A stretch of DNA of 64,000 bases from Clostridiales bacterium Firm_14 (lineage in GTDB: Bacteria; Bacillota; Clostridia; Saccharofermentanales; Saccharofermentanaceae), in the NCBI GenBank assembly GCA_001604135.1, contig LVAT01000007.1:1-64000 (forward strand), given 5' to 3'. Positions 1-7,898 of this stretch are shown piece by piece; the stretch's first letter is position 1, and each line of letters starts with the position of its first letter. The position numbers were made by a program, and so were the translations under genes. The notes under the pieces were generated by a model. The model was not told the origin of the DNA. It saw only the letters and a list, made by a program, of their open reading frames with translations, and searched no databases.

Positions 1-17
1 GTTCTTTTGGATTTGGG

Positions 18-108
18 TTTTACACCAAAACTGCGAAAAAGGGATTCCGGTGTAAAAAACGGGCTGTTTTTTACACCAATAGCTAAAAATATGGAATTTG
101 GTGTAAAA
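18..108. repeat. Four alternating TTTTACACC / GGTGTAAAA motifs
   Basis: The motif TTTTACACC occurs at about 18-26 and 68-76, and its reverse complement GGTGTAAAA at about 49-57 and 100-108, so the copies alternate in orientation at roughly 25-30 base spacing. Each forward/reverse pair could fold as a hairpin or act as a two-half-site operator. They lie just upstream of the promoter of the PadR operon. A regulator-binding cluster or a small structured repeat are both possible; which one is not decidable here. Confidence 0.6.
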
Positions 109-151
109 GAGCGGCGATTTTCAAGCGTTGGGAATTATTCAAGATTTAGTA

Positions 152-180
152 TTGAACAATAAACAGTAGTGTGCTATAAA
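152..180 (+). promoter_or_regulatory. Sigma-A-like promoter of the PadR operon
   Basis: A -35 box TTGAAC (152-157) and a -10 box TATAAA (175-180) are separated by exactly 17 bases and sit about 77 bases before the PadR start codon. Both match the vegetative consensus in at least four positions. Confidence 0.6.
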
Positions 181-257
181 TGGTAGTGACGGCGGGGCGC
201 TTAGGAATAGGGGGCGCCCTTAAAGCCCGTCAAATCGGAATGAAAGGGGATTTGCCA

Positions 258-596
258 ATGAACAGCCAAATCAAGAAGGGCATTCTCGATTTGTGCGTGC
301 TGGCCTTGCTCGAAAAAGGTGACAGTTACGGCTACGACCTCGCAGGTAGCCTCGCACGCAAAGTCGAAGTAGCAGACGGCACTGTTTATCCGATACTGCG
401 CAAGCTCGCTTCTGAAGGCGTGGTATCGACTTACCTGCAAGAATCTCAGAACGGGCCTCCGCGCAAATACTACCATCTCACGGATGCAGGTCGTAAGAAG
501 TTGGACAGCGAACGTGACGAGTGGATCAAGTTCTGCGGGGAAGTAAATGGAATATTGGAGCGAGAGACTGGAGGAAAAGCTGATGAACAAGAGTGA
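258..596 (+). CDS. PadR family transcriptional regulator
   Basis: A 112-residue winged-helix regulator of the PadR family. The pattern KKGILDLCVLALLEKGDSYG at the N-terminus, followed by DGTVYPILRKL and RKYYHLTDAGR, is the family hallmark (recognition helix and wing). The ATG at 258 is preceded by AGGGG at a good distance; an in-frame ATG at 180 would add 26 residues unlike PadR and lies inside the promoter. The gene overlaps the next by 14 bases. PadR genes next to a DUF1700 membrane protein are a common Bacillota pair in which PadR represses the operon and responds to envelope or drug stress; that role is inferred here from the arrangement. Confidence 0.93.
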   Translation: MNSQIKKGILDLCVLALLEKGDSYGYDLAGSLARKVEVADGTVYPILRKLASEGVVSTYLQESQNGPPRKYYHLTDAGRKKLDSERDEWIKFCGEVNGILERETGGKADEQE

Positions 597-1152
597 ATAT
601 CTTAACAAGCTCACCAATGAATTGGGGCACATGCCCTATGGTGATGTAAAAGACATCATCCAATCCATGGAAGAGCACTTTGACGAAGGCGTCAGCGAAG
701 GCAGAAGTGAGGAAGAGATCGCAGCAAGCCTTGGTGATCCGGCTGAGCTGGCAACAGAATTCAAGGACGGTGCCAAGTTCAAACAGGTCATGAAGAGACG
801 CAAGCTTTCCGACAACTTCAAGGGACCTGACGGAAGAAGCAGGATCTTTGTAATCCTTTTCAATATTTTTGTCGGAGTTGAATGCTGGCTTATCCTTCTG
901 GCAGCCATCTTTGCGGCATTCATGTGCCTTGCTGGTGATGCGGCACTTATCGGATTGATCGTGGCAGGACTTATTACAGGCGTTTTGACTGAGTTCCTGG
1001 TACCTTTCATTTTCCTGATTCTTACACTTGTCTGCGTTGCCATCTTCCTTATAGTTCTCTTGATCCTCGGCATCAAATACTATGCAAAGGGTCTCAAGGG
1101 CTACATCAGATGGAACAAGAACGTTTGGAATTACGGCTTAGGGGAGGAATGA
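583..1152 (+). CDS. DUF1700 (HAAS-like) membrane protein
   Basis: A 189-residue protein beginning MNKSEYLNKL, with an N-terminal soluble helical part of about 70 residues containing the signature Y(G)DVKDIIQSMEEHF and LGDPAELATEF, typical of DUF1700/HAAS. Three or so hydrophobic segments follow (about residues 87-115, 120-145 and 145-170). The start at 583 has GAGGAAA six bases upstream and overlaps the end of PadR. In other Bacillota this family is always the partner of a PadR regulator; the molecular function is not known. I infer a membrane partner or effector of the PadR gene. Confidence 0.88.
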   Translation: MNKSEYLNKLTNELGHMPYGDVKDIIQSMEEHFDEGVSEGRSEEEIAASLGDPAELATEFKDGAKFKQVMKRRKLSDNFKGPDGRSRIFVILFNIFVGVECWLILLAAIFAAFMCLAGDAALIGLIVAGLITGVLTEFLVPFIFLILTLVCVAIFLIVLLILGIKYYAKGLKGYIRWNKNVWNYGLGEE

Positions 1153-1155
1153 TCT

Positions 1156-1335
1156 ATGAGTAAAAAAGATATTAAGCTTCTGATTACCGGAGCAATTGCT
1201 CTTTTCCTTGCTTGTTTCTTAGGAATTATTACCATCGTATTGTTTGCATTCAAGCTTGGAAACAAGGCTATGGAATATGACTGGAAGGGCGCCTTTGGCA
1301 ATGTAACCGAACAGGTCCAGAGCTTAGGCGACTAA
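1156..1335 (+). CDS. Small single-pass membrane protein
   Basis: An open frame of 59 codons starting ATG at 1156, three bases after the DUF1700 stop, with GGGGAGGA about eight bases upstream. The product has a lysine-rich start (MSKKDIK), one strong membrane helix at about residues 8-32 and a short polar tail ending in QVQSLGD. It is followed directly by a terminator, so it is the last gene of the PadR operon. No family is recognised. The strong ribosome site and tight spacing support a real gene. Confidence 0.75.
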   Translation: MSKKDIKLLITGAIALFLACFLGIITIVLFAFKLGNKAMEYDWKGAFGNVTEQVQSLGD

Positions 1336-1374
1336 TTAAATAAACAACAGTAAGTTTTTGGGATAAGGATAGAG

Positions 1375-1404
1375 AGGGGCTGTCTTATGTATAGGGCAGC
1401 CCCT
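1375..1404 (+). terminator. Hairpin terminator of the PadR operon
   Basis: AGGGGCTG (1375-1382) pairs with CAGCCCCT (1397-1404) around a 14-base loop that can pair further. The T-run after it is weak (AATCTTTG). It belongs to a family of terminators in this window with the same GGGCTG/CAGCCC arms. Confidence 0.6.
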
Positions 1405-1477
1405 AATCTTTGAACGCTTTTCTGTTAAACGCCAAGTTTATGTTATCTTATTTTCAGTACTAAAACTCGGAGCTTCT

Positions 1478-1633
1478 ATGGAACCCAACAAAGAGATCGA
1501 GACAAGGATCGAAGAGGTCCTCAAGGCGGAGAAGGAGAACAAGATCCCCCGCATGACAAAAAGAGACTACATCATCGCTGCGGTGATAACCGCAATAGCC
1601 CTGATAGGGATAATCGGAGGATTCTTCTTATGA
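1478..1633 (+). CDS. 51-residue single-pass membrane microprotein coupled to the permease-acyltransferase fusion
   Basis: ATG at 1478 opens a 51-codon frame: a charged amphipathic N-terminus rich in Glu and Lys (residues 1-28), then one membrane helix (about 31-50) ending at the C-terminus. Its stop overlaps the start of the next gene in an ATGA junction, which implies translational coupling. Upstream there is only a weak ribosome site (CGGAGC). It may be a small subunit or assembly factor of the large fusion protein; this is inference from coupling alone. No family is recognised. Confidence 0.6.
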   Translation: MEPNKEIETRIEEVLKAEKENKIPRMTKRDYIIAAVITAIALIGIIGGFFL

Positions 1634-4281
1634 GCCGCAAACATGATGTAAACAAAGAAATCGAGAATGAAGTCTATTGCGGAACACTTCCTGTTCTGCC
1701 AAAAGAGCGAAAATACGGATTCATCGATGCGCTCCTGGTCCTTTCAGGTTACTGCATCGCGACATGGAGTTATACGCAGGGTTCATACCTTGCGACACTT
1801 GTAGGATTCAAGCAGCTTCTGATCGGCGCATTCCTTGCAGCGATATTCATGCTCATGATCTACCAGCTTCCGGTAATCATGTCGGCGAGATACGGAATAG
1901 ATATATGGATCTGGCTTCGAAGCGTTTTCGGGCCTGCCGGAAATAAGATCGTTACGATTATAATCATCGTCGTAAATTTCCCGTGGTATGCAGTGTGTTG
2001 CGAACTGTTCGCAGACTCTATGGAAAATCTCCTGGGACTGTTCGGAATACAGCTCTTCAACGGGGCGCACATTATATTAAGCCTCTCGTGCGTCATCATA
2101 GGAACCATAATCGCATTGCGCGGCGTCAGCACGATCACATGGACTACGAGAATACTCGTGCCGCTCCTTCTTTTGGTAGGCGTCGCAGTCGTAATTGTAG
2201 GCTTTACTTCAGTTCCTATGGATGTCATCTGGAACTATCAGCCTGAGCTCGCAGGAGATGCGGATAAGACTGTTAATTATGTTCTGAGTATCGAAGCGAA
2301 CTTTGCTTTTGTCATTACGCTCGTAGGAGGTATGGCCGAAGTACCGCGTCTTTGTAAATCAGAGAAATCATCTTACTATGCAGGCGTCCTGGGACAAGGC
2401 GCGGCTGGCTCATTCTTCGTAGTAGTCGGCGCTGTCATGGCGATCGCAATGCAGTATGTAACAGGTCAGATGGTAGATGACCCGACTCTCATGATGGCGA
2501 CTTTGTCAGCACCTATCCTGGGTCTGTCATCACTCCTGCTCGTTGCTTTCGCGAACATCGGAACACAGGCTGTCGGATCTTACATCTACGGCGTCATGCT
2601 CAAATCGACGTTCAAGAAATCTTCGTACAAAATCCTTGTGCTCGTGCTCGGCCTTTATGTCGCAGTGCTCTGCGTATGGGGCAAGATCACGGAATATTTC
2701 GGAAGCTTTTTAACGATCGGCGCGTGCGTATATGCGCCTCTTGCAGCGCTTCTTTTCGTTGACTTCTTCCTTGTAAGAAAGCAGAAGATAGACCTTAAGA
2801 GCGCATATGAACTCCCCGGACATACGGCTTACAGATACACCGGCGGATTCAATATCGTAGGCATTATCTGTCTTGCGCTGGGATTCGGCTTTACGCTGCT
2901 TATCTTCGATCCGATCAATGTTGTGATCCACAATAAGATCCTGTTCATGCTGACACCGACGTTCGCATCGTTTCTCTTCACGGGAATCCTATATTATCTT
3001 CTTTGCAGGATTCCTTTCATCCGCGATTATGTTATCTGCAAAGGACCTGACAAGAAGCCTTTTGACAGAGCGAAAACGCCGCCCAGGCAGAACCTTTTCT
3101 TCATGCCATTTATCTGGCTTATCTGCAAGTTCATCACAGCACCATATAAGCTTAAGATCGATAAGCACAACATGGACGGAATAAAGCCTCCGTTCCTTGT
3201 TTACGGCTCGCACAATTCTTTCATGGATTTTTATGTAACACCGCTTGCGTTAAAGCCTTACCGCGCGAATTATATTTCCGAGCTCGAAGGATTCGAAGCT
3301 TTCGGCGAGTGGATCTACCGTCAGGTAGGATGCCTTGGAACGCGCAAGTTCATTAACGACCAGTACCTGATAAAGAACATAATGAAGGTCATCAAGCGTG
3401 GCGATGTCATGGTCATATATCCTGAAGCAAGATATGCCAACGTCGGAACCAATTCCCATCTGACACCTTCGATCGCGAAGCTTGCAAAGCTTCTGAAGGT
3501 TCCTGTCGTTACGATCAACATGCAGGGCAACTATCTTCAGCAGCCTATCTGGAATCTCAAGGAGAGAAAGGGTGCAAGGCTTCATGCGGATCTTAAGTGT
3601 GTAGTGACAGCAGAAGAGATCGGCAAGCTTTCCGTAGACGAGATCCTTTCGCGCATTTCAAAAGAACTTACTTATGACGAATATAAGTACCAGCTCGAAA
3701 ACAAGATCGTAATAGATGACGAGTGGAGGGCAGAAGGCCTGCACTTTCCCTTGTACCGCTGCAGACAATGCGGCAGGGATTTTGCGATGACTTCATCAGG
3801 AAGCAAGATCACATGCAAGTACTGCGGTGACTCTTACGAGATGGATGAGTTAGGCCAGCTTCATTCTTCTTCCGGAGAGATTATCCACATTCCTGACTGG
3901 TACGAGTGGCAGAGAGGCTTCGTCCATGAAGAGTGCAGGGAAGGTAAGTATAAGCTCGACATCCCCGTAAAGATCTGGGCGCTGCCGAATTCCGTTAACT
4001 TCGTTGACTGCGGTGAGGGAAGACTCGTTCACGATAATTCAGGTTTCTCTTTGGAGTTCGATAACTACAGGAGCGGACAGCGTGAGACTTTGAAATTCCC
4101 GGCATCATCCATGGTATCGATCCACACCGAGTACGACTACAGGGGACTCTACGGTCCGTGCGTAACTCTCTCGACCTACGACGACACGTTCTTCATCTAT
4201 CCGACTGATGAGAGCCGCGATGTCTTCAATCCGACGAAGATACAGTTTGCAACGGAGTTCCTTGGCGGGCTATATACGTAA
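1630..4281 (+). CDS. Fusion: NCS1-like permease + PlsC-type acyltransferase + zinc ribbon
   Basis: An 883-residue protein with at least three parts. Residues about 25-475 are a polytopic transporter with around 12 membrane segments; the soluble N-terminus, GSYLATLVGFKQLL-type first loop and overall layout resemble the NCS1 cytosine/purine permease (CodB) group. Residues about 495-690 form a glycerolipid acyltransferase domain with the HX4D motif (H528-N-S-F-M-D533) and a PEAR motif at 598-601 in place of the usual EGTR. Residues 711-732 make a C4 zinc ribbon (C711, C714, C729, C732), followed by a beta-rich tail of about 150 residues. The start is fixed by an ATGA overlap with the preceding microprotein. 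The reading frame is uninterrupted, so the fusion is not a sequencing artefact of a simple kind. The transported substrate and acyl acceptor are unknown. Confidence 0.8.
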   Translation: MSRKHDVNKEIENEVYCGTLPVLPKERKYGFIDALLVLSGYCIATWSYTQGSYLATLVGFKQLLIGAFLAAIFMLMIYQLPVIMSARYGIDIWIWLRSVFGPAGNKIVTIIIIVVNFPWYAVCCELFADSMENLLGLFGIQLFNGAHIILSLSCVIIGTIIALRGVSTITWTTRILVPLLLLVGVAVVIVGFTSVPMDVIWNYQPELAGDADKTVNYVLSIEANFAFVITLVGGMAEVPRLCKSEKSSYYAGVLGQGAAGSFFVVVGAVMAIAMQYVTGQMVDDPTLMMATLSAPILGLSSLLLVAFANIGTQAVGSYIYGVMLKSTFKKSSYKILVLVLGLYVAVLCVWGKITEYFGSFLTIGACVYAPLAALLFVDFFLVRKQKIDLKSAYELPGHTAYRYTGGFNIVGIICLALGFGFTLLIFDPINVVIHNKILFMLTPTFASFLFTGILYYLLCRIPFIRDYVICKGPDKKPFDRAKTPPRQNLFFMPFIWLICKFITAPYKLKIDKHNMDGIKPPFLVYGSHNSFMDFYVTPLALKPYRANYISELEGFEAFGEWIYRQVGCLGTRKFINDQYLIKNIMKVIKRGDVMVIYPEARYANVGTNSHLTPSIAKLAKLLKVPVVTINMQGNYLQQPIWNLKERKGARLHADLKCVVTAEEIGKLSVDEILSRISKELTYDEYKYQLENKIVIDDEWRAEGLHFPLYRCRQCGRDFAMTSSGSKITCKYCGDSYEMDELGQLHSSSGEIIHIPDWYEWQRGFVHEECREGKYKLDIPVKIWALPNSVNFVDCGEGRLVHDNSGFSLEFDNYRSGQRETLKFPASSMVSIHTEYDYRGLYGPCVTLSTYDDTFFIYPTDESRDVFNPTKIQFATEFLGGLYT

Positions 4282-4404
4282 TAGCATTGAATTTATTATA
4301 TATTTCACAGGAAAGTGCCATTTATCGGCGCTTGAGGCCTGATATGTTCTGAAATAATCGTCTCCATGTGGTAGATTATTACTATTACACCACCGGAGGC
4401 AGAC

Positions 4405-6312
4405 ATGGATAATAATTTCAAACCGTATATTCCTGCTGATAAAGTAACAACTGAAATGACACCGGCATCGGTCATACTCGGCATTGTGCTTGCCGTTGTC
4501 TTCGGTGCTGCAAATGCATACCTGGGCCTTAAGGTCGGACTTACGGTATCAGCATCCATTCCTGCTGCCGTTATTTCGATGACTGTAATAAGGATCATCA
4601 TGCGCAAGGATTCGATCCTTGAGAGCAATATGGTCCAGACAATAGGCTCTGCCGGTGAATCTCTTGCTGCAGGTTCGATCTTTACCATGCCTGCGCTCTT
4701 TATCTGGGCAAAAGAAGGCGTAATGGATAAGCCCGCGCTTATCACTATCACCATCATCGCTCTGGTCGGCGGCCTTCTCGGTGTATTCTTCATGGTGCCT
4801 TTAAGAAGCGCACTTATCGTAAAAGAGCACGGCGTGCTCCCTTATCCGGAAGGCACTGCCTGTGCCGAAGTTCTTCTCGCAGGTGAGAAGGGCGGATCTT
4901 CTGCAAAGTCAGTATTCATCGGCATGGCAATAGGCGCCGTTATCAAGTTCGTAACTGACGGACTTTGTGCTGTCAGATCCGTAGTATCTTTCAGACTCTC
5001 GGCGCTTAAGACGGAGTTCTCTTCAGAGATCTATCCTGCGCTTATCTCGGTCGGATATATCTGCGGTCCCAAGATCTCAGGTTATATGTTCGCCGGCGGT
5101 ATCCTCGGCTGGTTCGTACTGATCCCTGCTATAGTCACATTTGGTACAGATATCGTTATGTATCCTGCCACAGTATCAGTCGCCGAACTCTATGCTACAG
5201 GCGGCGCATCCGCCATCTGGGCAAGCTACATCAAATATATCGGTGCAGGCGCTGTTGCAGCTGCCGGCATCATAAGTCTCATCAAGACTTTCCCTACGAT
5301 CATAAAAGCTTTTACAGGCTCAGTTAAGGGCATCTCAAAGAGCAACGGAAGCAAGGCAAAGAACGACCGTACAAACATGGACATCGACATGCGCTTTGTC
5401 TTAATCTCCATTGCTGTTCTTATCCTTCTTATCTGGATCATCCCGGCGATCCCCGTAACGATCTTCGGAGCAATCCTTGTAGTTATCTTCGGCTTCTTCT
5501 TCAGTGCCGTAAGTTCAAGGATGGTAGGCCTTGTCGGAAGCTCCAACAACCCTGTATCCGGCATGACGATAGCAACGGTCCTTATCGCTACATTCTGCCT
5601 TAAGCTCACAGGTGATACAGGCGTTCACGGAATGCAGGGCGCCATCGCAATCGGCTCTATCATCTGCATCGCAGCATGCATGGCAGGTGATACATCACAG
5701 GACTTAAAAACAGGTTATATCCTTGGTGCCACGCCCAAGAAGCAGCAGATCGGTGAGATCATGGGAACTATCGCTGCAGCGCTTGCAATTGGCGGCGTAA
5801 TGGTCCTTCTCGATTCCGCATTCGGATTCGGTACCGACAAGCTCGCAGCTCCTCAGGCTACCATGATGAAGATGATCATCGAAGGCGTCATGGACGGCAA
5901 TCTGCCCTGGACATTGATCTTCATCGGCGTATTCATTGCGATAGTAATAGAGCTCCTGGGCATATCTGCTCTTCCTGTTGCGATCGGTCTTTATCTTCCT
6001 CTCGAGCTTTCTGCTCCGATCATGCTCGGCGGTCTCATCAAGTTCATCGTTGAGAAGATCTACGGCAAGCAGAACGATGACTCCGGCAAGGGAATCCTCT
6101 TCTGCTCGGGCCTTATCGCAGGCGAAGGTATCCTCGGCATCGTACTTGCGATCCTTACGGTTGCAGGCGTTACGGATAAGATCAACATAAGTTCTTATCT
6201 TCCTACAGGAAACATAACGTCACTTATCGTTCTCATTGCTATCGGTGCAGTCGTGTTCCTTATGGCGAGAGGCGGAAAGAAGATCTCCGGGAAAAAGAAG
6301 AATGCGAAATAA
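4405..6312 (+). CDS. OPT family oligopeptide transporter
   Basis: A 635-residue polytopic membrane protein. It has the bacterial OPT pattern: an N-terminal NAYLGLKVGLTVSASIPAAV segment, VLPYPEGTACAEVLLAGEKG, the NNPVSGMT stretch and the GDTSQDLKTGYILGATPK motif before the C-terminal helices. About 14-16 hydrophobic segments are visible. OPT proteins import peptides or metal chelates by proton symport. The start ATG has CCGGAGG eight bases upstream. It overlaps the next gene by 11 bases, so the two are probably co-transcribed. Substrate cannot be told from the sequence. Confidence 0.93.
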   Translation: MDNNFKPYIPADKVTTEMTPASVILGIVLAVVFGAANAYLGLKVGLTVSASIPAAVISMTVIRIIMRKDSILESNMVQTIGSAGESLAAGSIFTMPALFIWAKEGVMDKPALITITIIALVGGLLGVFFMVPLRSALIVKEHGVLPYPEGTACAEVLLAGEKGGSSAKSVFIGMAIGAVIKFVTDGLCAVRSVVSFRLSALKTEFSSEIYPALISVGYICGPKISGYMFAGGILGWFVLIPAIVTFGTDIVMYPATVSVAELYATGGASAIWASYIKYIGAGAVAAAGIISLIKTFPTIIKAFTGSVKGISKSNGSKAKNDRTNMDIDMRFVLISIAVLILLIWIIPAIPVTIFGAILVVIFGFFFSAVSSRMVGLVGSSNNPVSGMTIATVLIATFCLKLTGDTGVHGMQGAIAIGSIICIAACMAGDTSQDLKTGYILGATPKKQQIGEIMGTIAAALAIGGVMVLLDSAFGFGTDKLAAPQATMMKMIIEGVMDGNLPWTLIFIGVFIAIVIELLGISALPVAIGLYLPLELSAPIMLGGLIKFIVEKIYGKQNDDSGKGILFCSGLIAGEGILGIVLAILTVAGVTDKINISSYLPTGNITSLIVLIAIGAVVFLMARGGKKISGKKKNAK

Positions 6313-6643
6313 GGATAACTTTCTGGATTATGTTTTCGAACGCCCGGAAGACCTTGTCTTCAACTGTTCAGACGAAGGCGAGGTCACCGTGGATATGGAG
6401 AACAAGGGCTTCACGAATAAGATCGCACAGAAGTTCTTCAAAAGGCCTGAAGTGTCGCACATCAAGCTTGAAGGCATGGGTAGCTTTATCTTCCTTTGCG
6501 TAGACGGAAAAAGATCGGTCTACGACATCGGCCAGCTCGTTAAGGAAAAGTACGGTGATGAAGCCGAGCCTTTATATGAGCGCCTCAGCGTGTACATGAA
6601 AAAGCTCGAAGAAGTCGGCTTTGTAAAGCGGGTGGGGGCTTAA
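6302..6643 (+). CDS. PqqD-like small protein
   Basis: 113 residues starting MRNKDNFLDYVFERP. The C-terminal half, with LEGMGSFIFLCVDGKRSVYDIGQLVKEKY-type layout (split here: GMGSFIFLCVDG, then RSVYDIGQLV) and a terminal VGFVKRV, matches the PqqD winged-helix fold that binds leader peptides in PQQ and other RiPP pathways. No radical SAM enzyme or precursor peptide is nearby, so a RiPP role is not supported; free-standing PqqD-like proteins of unknown role are common in Clostridia. The start overlaps the OPT gene by 11 bases and has only a purine-rich stretch (GGGAAAAAGAAG) before it. Confidence 0.7.
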   Translation: MRNKDNFLDYVFERPEDLVFNCSDEGEVTVDMENKGFTNKIAQKFFKRPEVSHIKLEGMGSFIFLCVDGKRSVYDIGQLVKEKYGDEAEPLYERLSVYMKKLEEVGFVKRVGA

Positions 6644-6650
6644 ACTGCGT

Positions 6651-6779
6651 AAGACTGCCGGAGCACTGTAATTGCAGCGGGCAAAAAAATGCCAACAATT
6701 ATATAAAACGGCGTTTTTATATATTTGTTGCCCTCAAAAAAGGGGCCTGCATTACAGTGATGGTCCGTGCAATAGTCTT
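6651..6779. repeat. 129-base imperfect palindrome
   Basis: Nested inverted arms: AAGACT (6651) with AGTCTT (6774), CACTGTAAT (6664-6672) with ATTACAGTG (6751-6759), GGGC (6679) with GCCC (6730), and CAACAA...TATATAAAACG (6693-6710) with CGTTTTTATATA...TTGTTG (6712-6730). Together they can form one long interrupted hairpin. It lies between a plus-strand gene end and the terminator of a minus-strand gene. It could be a miniature inverted-repeat element, a structured RNA, or a decayed double terminator. Confidence 0.65.
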
Positions 6780-6927
6780 TTTACTCCTTGCCGGGACGCG
6801 CGAATCCATCAGTTAAGGATTTGTTGCCTTCTAAGCGGACACAAAGAGCAACATTTGAAGCAATATTCTTATCCGGCGGTAACAGGCACAAGGTCTCGAA
6901 AAACCTCACGCCACAGTGCGCAATAAC
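6780..6927. other. Intergenic stretch with no recognised feature
   Basis: This is the right half of the only gene-free stretch longer than 300 bases (6644-6961). Apart from the palindrome on its left and the terminator on its right I see only short inverted repeats (TGTTGC at about 6822 with GCAACA at about 6849). No credible reading frame, tRNA or promoter was found. Confidence 0.5.
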
Positions 6928-6956
6928 AAAGGGCTGTCTCAACGAGGCAACCCTTT
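6928..6956 (-). terminator. Terminator of the PlsC-type acyltransferase gene
   Basis: Read on the minus strand, AAAGGGTTGCCTC and GAGACAGCCCTTT form a 13-base stem with one mismatch and a GTT loop, starting six bases after the stop codon. The tail is only mildly T-rich. Confidence 0.7.
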
Positions 6957-6961
6957 ATATA

Positions 6962-7741
6962 TTATTTCTTAGCTTCGAAATTCGTTTCCGGATCCCAGTA
7001 GAGGTCTTCGTGTTTGTGCATCCAGGCGGAAAGAGCTTCTGTCATCTTGTGAGCATCGTTGTCGAAGTCTTCGCCGTGGAGAGGCTCGCCGACGTAGATC
7101 CTGATCTTGCGGCGGTGGAGACCATTTAACGGATGAGGCTTCTTGGAAGTTCTCGGCCAGATCTGGTAAGCGCCTGCGATGTAGACGGGAACCATGGGAA
7201 CGCCAGCCTTGATAGCAAGGTAAGCTGCGCCGTCCTTCATCTCGGCGAGCTTGCCGGTGTGGGATCTTGTGCCTTCAGGGAAGACGAAGCAGATGTTGCC
7301 TTTCTCGACTTCCTTCTTGGCTTTGATAAGTCCTCTAACGGGGTTGCCGTAACGGTCAACGGCGATGCCTCTGCCTACACGCATGATGAGGCGGCCGAGC
7401 TTGCCGTGGTTAGTCTCAAGGTCTGAAGCTGCGAGGCAGCACATCCACTTGAAGTGACCCCTGGGGAGATAGTCGATGATGAGAACGCCGTCAGGATAGC
7501 TCTGGTGGTTGGATGCTACGACATAAGGATTGTTCTTAGGGAAATTCTCGCGACCGATACACTTCATATCGCAGAGGATATGGGTAAGGAGAAGGAATCC
7601 GTCCTTGGCCAGTACATCCATGAAGCCTCTTTTGGTAGGGTACTTCTCGTCCAGGTGCTTATGATGGTCAGCTTTAGACATCTTAGGCTCAGAATCCTGA
7701 GCTGCCGTATCCTGTTTTATTACTTTTTCTTCTTCAGACAT
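6962..7741 (-). CDS. plsC: 1-acyl-sn-glycerol-3-phosphate acyltransferase (PlsC family)
   Basis: A 259-residue acyltransferase that would transfer an acyl chain to lysophosphatidic acid to give phosphatidic acid at the membrane. Motif I is NHQSYPD with the catalytic H79 and D84, and motif III is FPEGTRS with E156-G-T-R159. The first 35 residues are charged and likely disordered. AGGAG lies eight bases before the ATG on the minus strand. It is divergent from the acyl-CoA ligase gene at 7899, which fits a shared lipid-metabolism locus. A general PlsC-like acyltransferase with another acceptor cannot be ruled out. Confidence 0.88.
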   Translation of the reverse strand: MSEEEKVIKQDTAAQDSEPKMSKADHHKHLDEKYPTKRGFMDVLAKDGFLLLTHILCDMKCIGRENFPKNNPYVVASNHQSYPDGVLIIDYLPRGHFKWMCCLAASDLETNHGKLGRLIMRVGRGIAVDRYGNPVRGLIKAKKEVEKGNICFVFPEGTRSHTGKLAEMKDGAAYLAIKAGVPMVPVYIAGAYQIWPRTSKKPHPLNGLHRRKIRIYVGEPLHGEDFDNDAHKMTEALSAWMHKHEDLYWDPETNFEAKK

Positions 7742-7812
7742 ATATACTCCTGAATGGTCTCTGTCATAAATACGCGACTAATATAACTCAAAAAAGGCAA
7801 TTTTGCGAATTA

Positions 7813-7841
7813 TTGTAAAATATTTCCAAAGTATGTTATAT
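7813..7841 (+). promoter_or_regulatory. Candidate promoter of the acyl-CoA ligase
   Basis: TTGTAA (7813-7818) and TTATAT (7836-7841) are spaced by 17 bases in the AT-rich gap between two divergent genes, 58 bases before the start codon. Both boxes are imperfect. Confidence 0.4.
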
Positions 7842-7898
7842 TTTCAGTTGCGCTTGACTTTTAGCTTTAGCTAGGACAAAGCACATGGAGGTAATAGT

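Noticed and set aside
180-257. Longer PadR start at the ATG at 180
   Set aside because: It begins within the promoter, has no ribosome site and adds residues foreign to PadR proteins.
4312-4335. Terminator after the permease-acyltransferase fusion
   Set aside because: AAGTGCC and GGCGCTT can pair only weakly and no T-run follows.
6302-6643. RiPP biosynthesis cluster around the PqqD-like gene
   Set aside because: No radical SAM enzyme, peptidase or short precursor gene lies within the neighbouring region.
6788-7129. 113-codon plus-strand frame over the end of the PlsC-type gene
   Set aside because: Mostly antisense to plsC, runs through the terminator, lacks a ribosome site and a recognisable domain.
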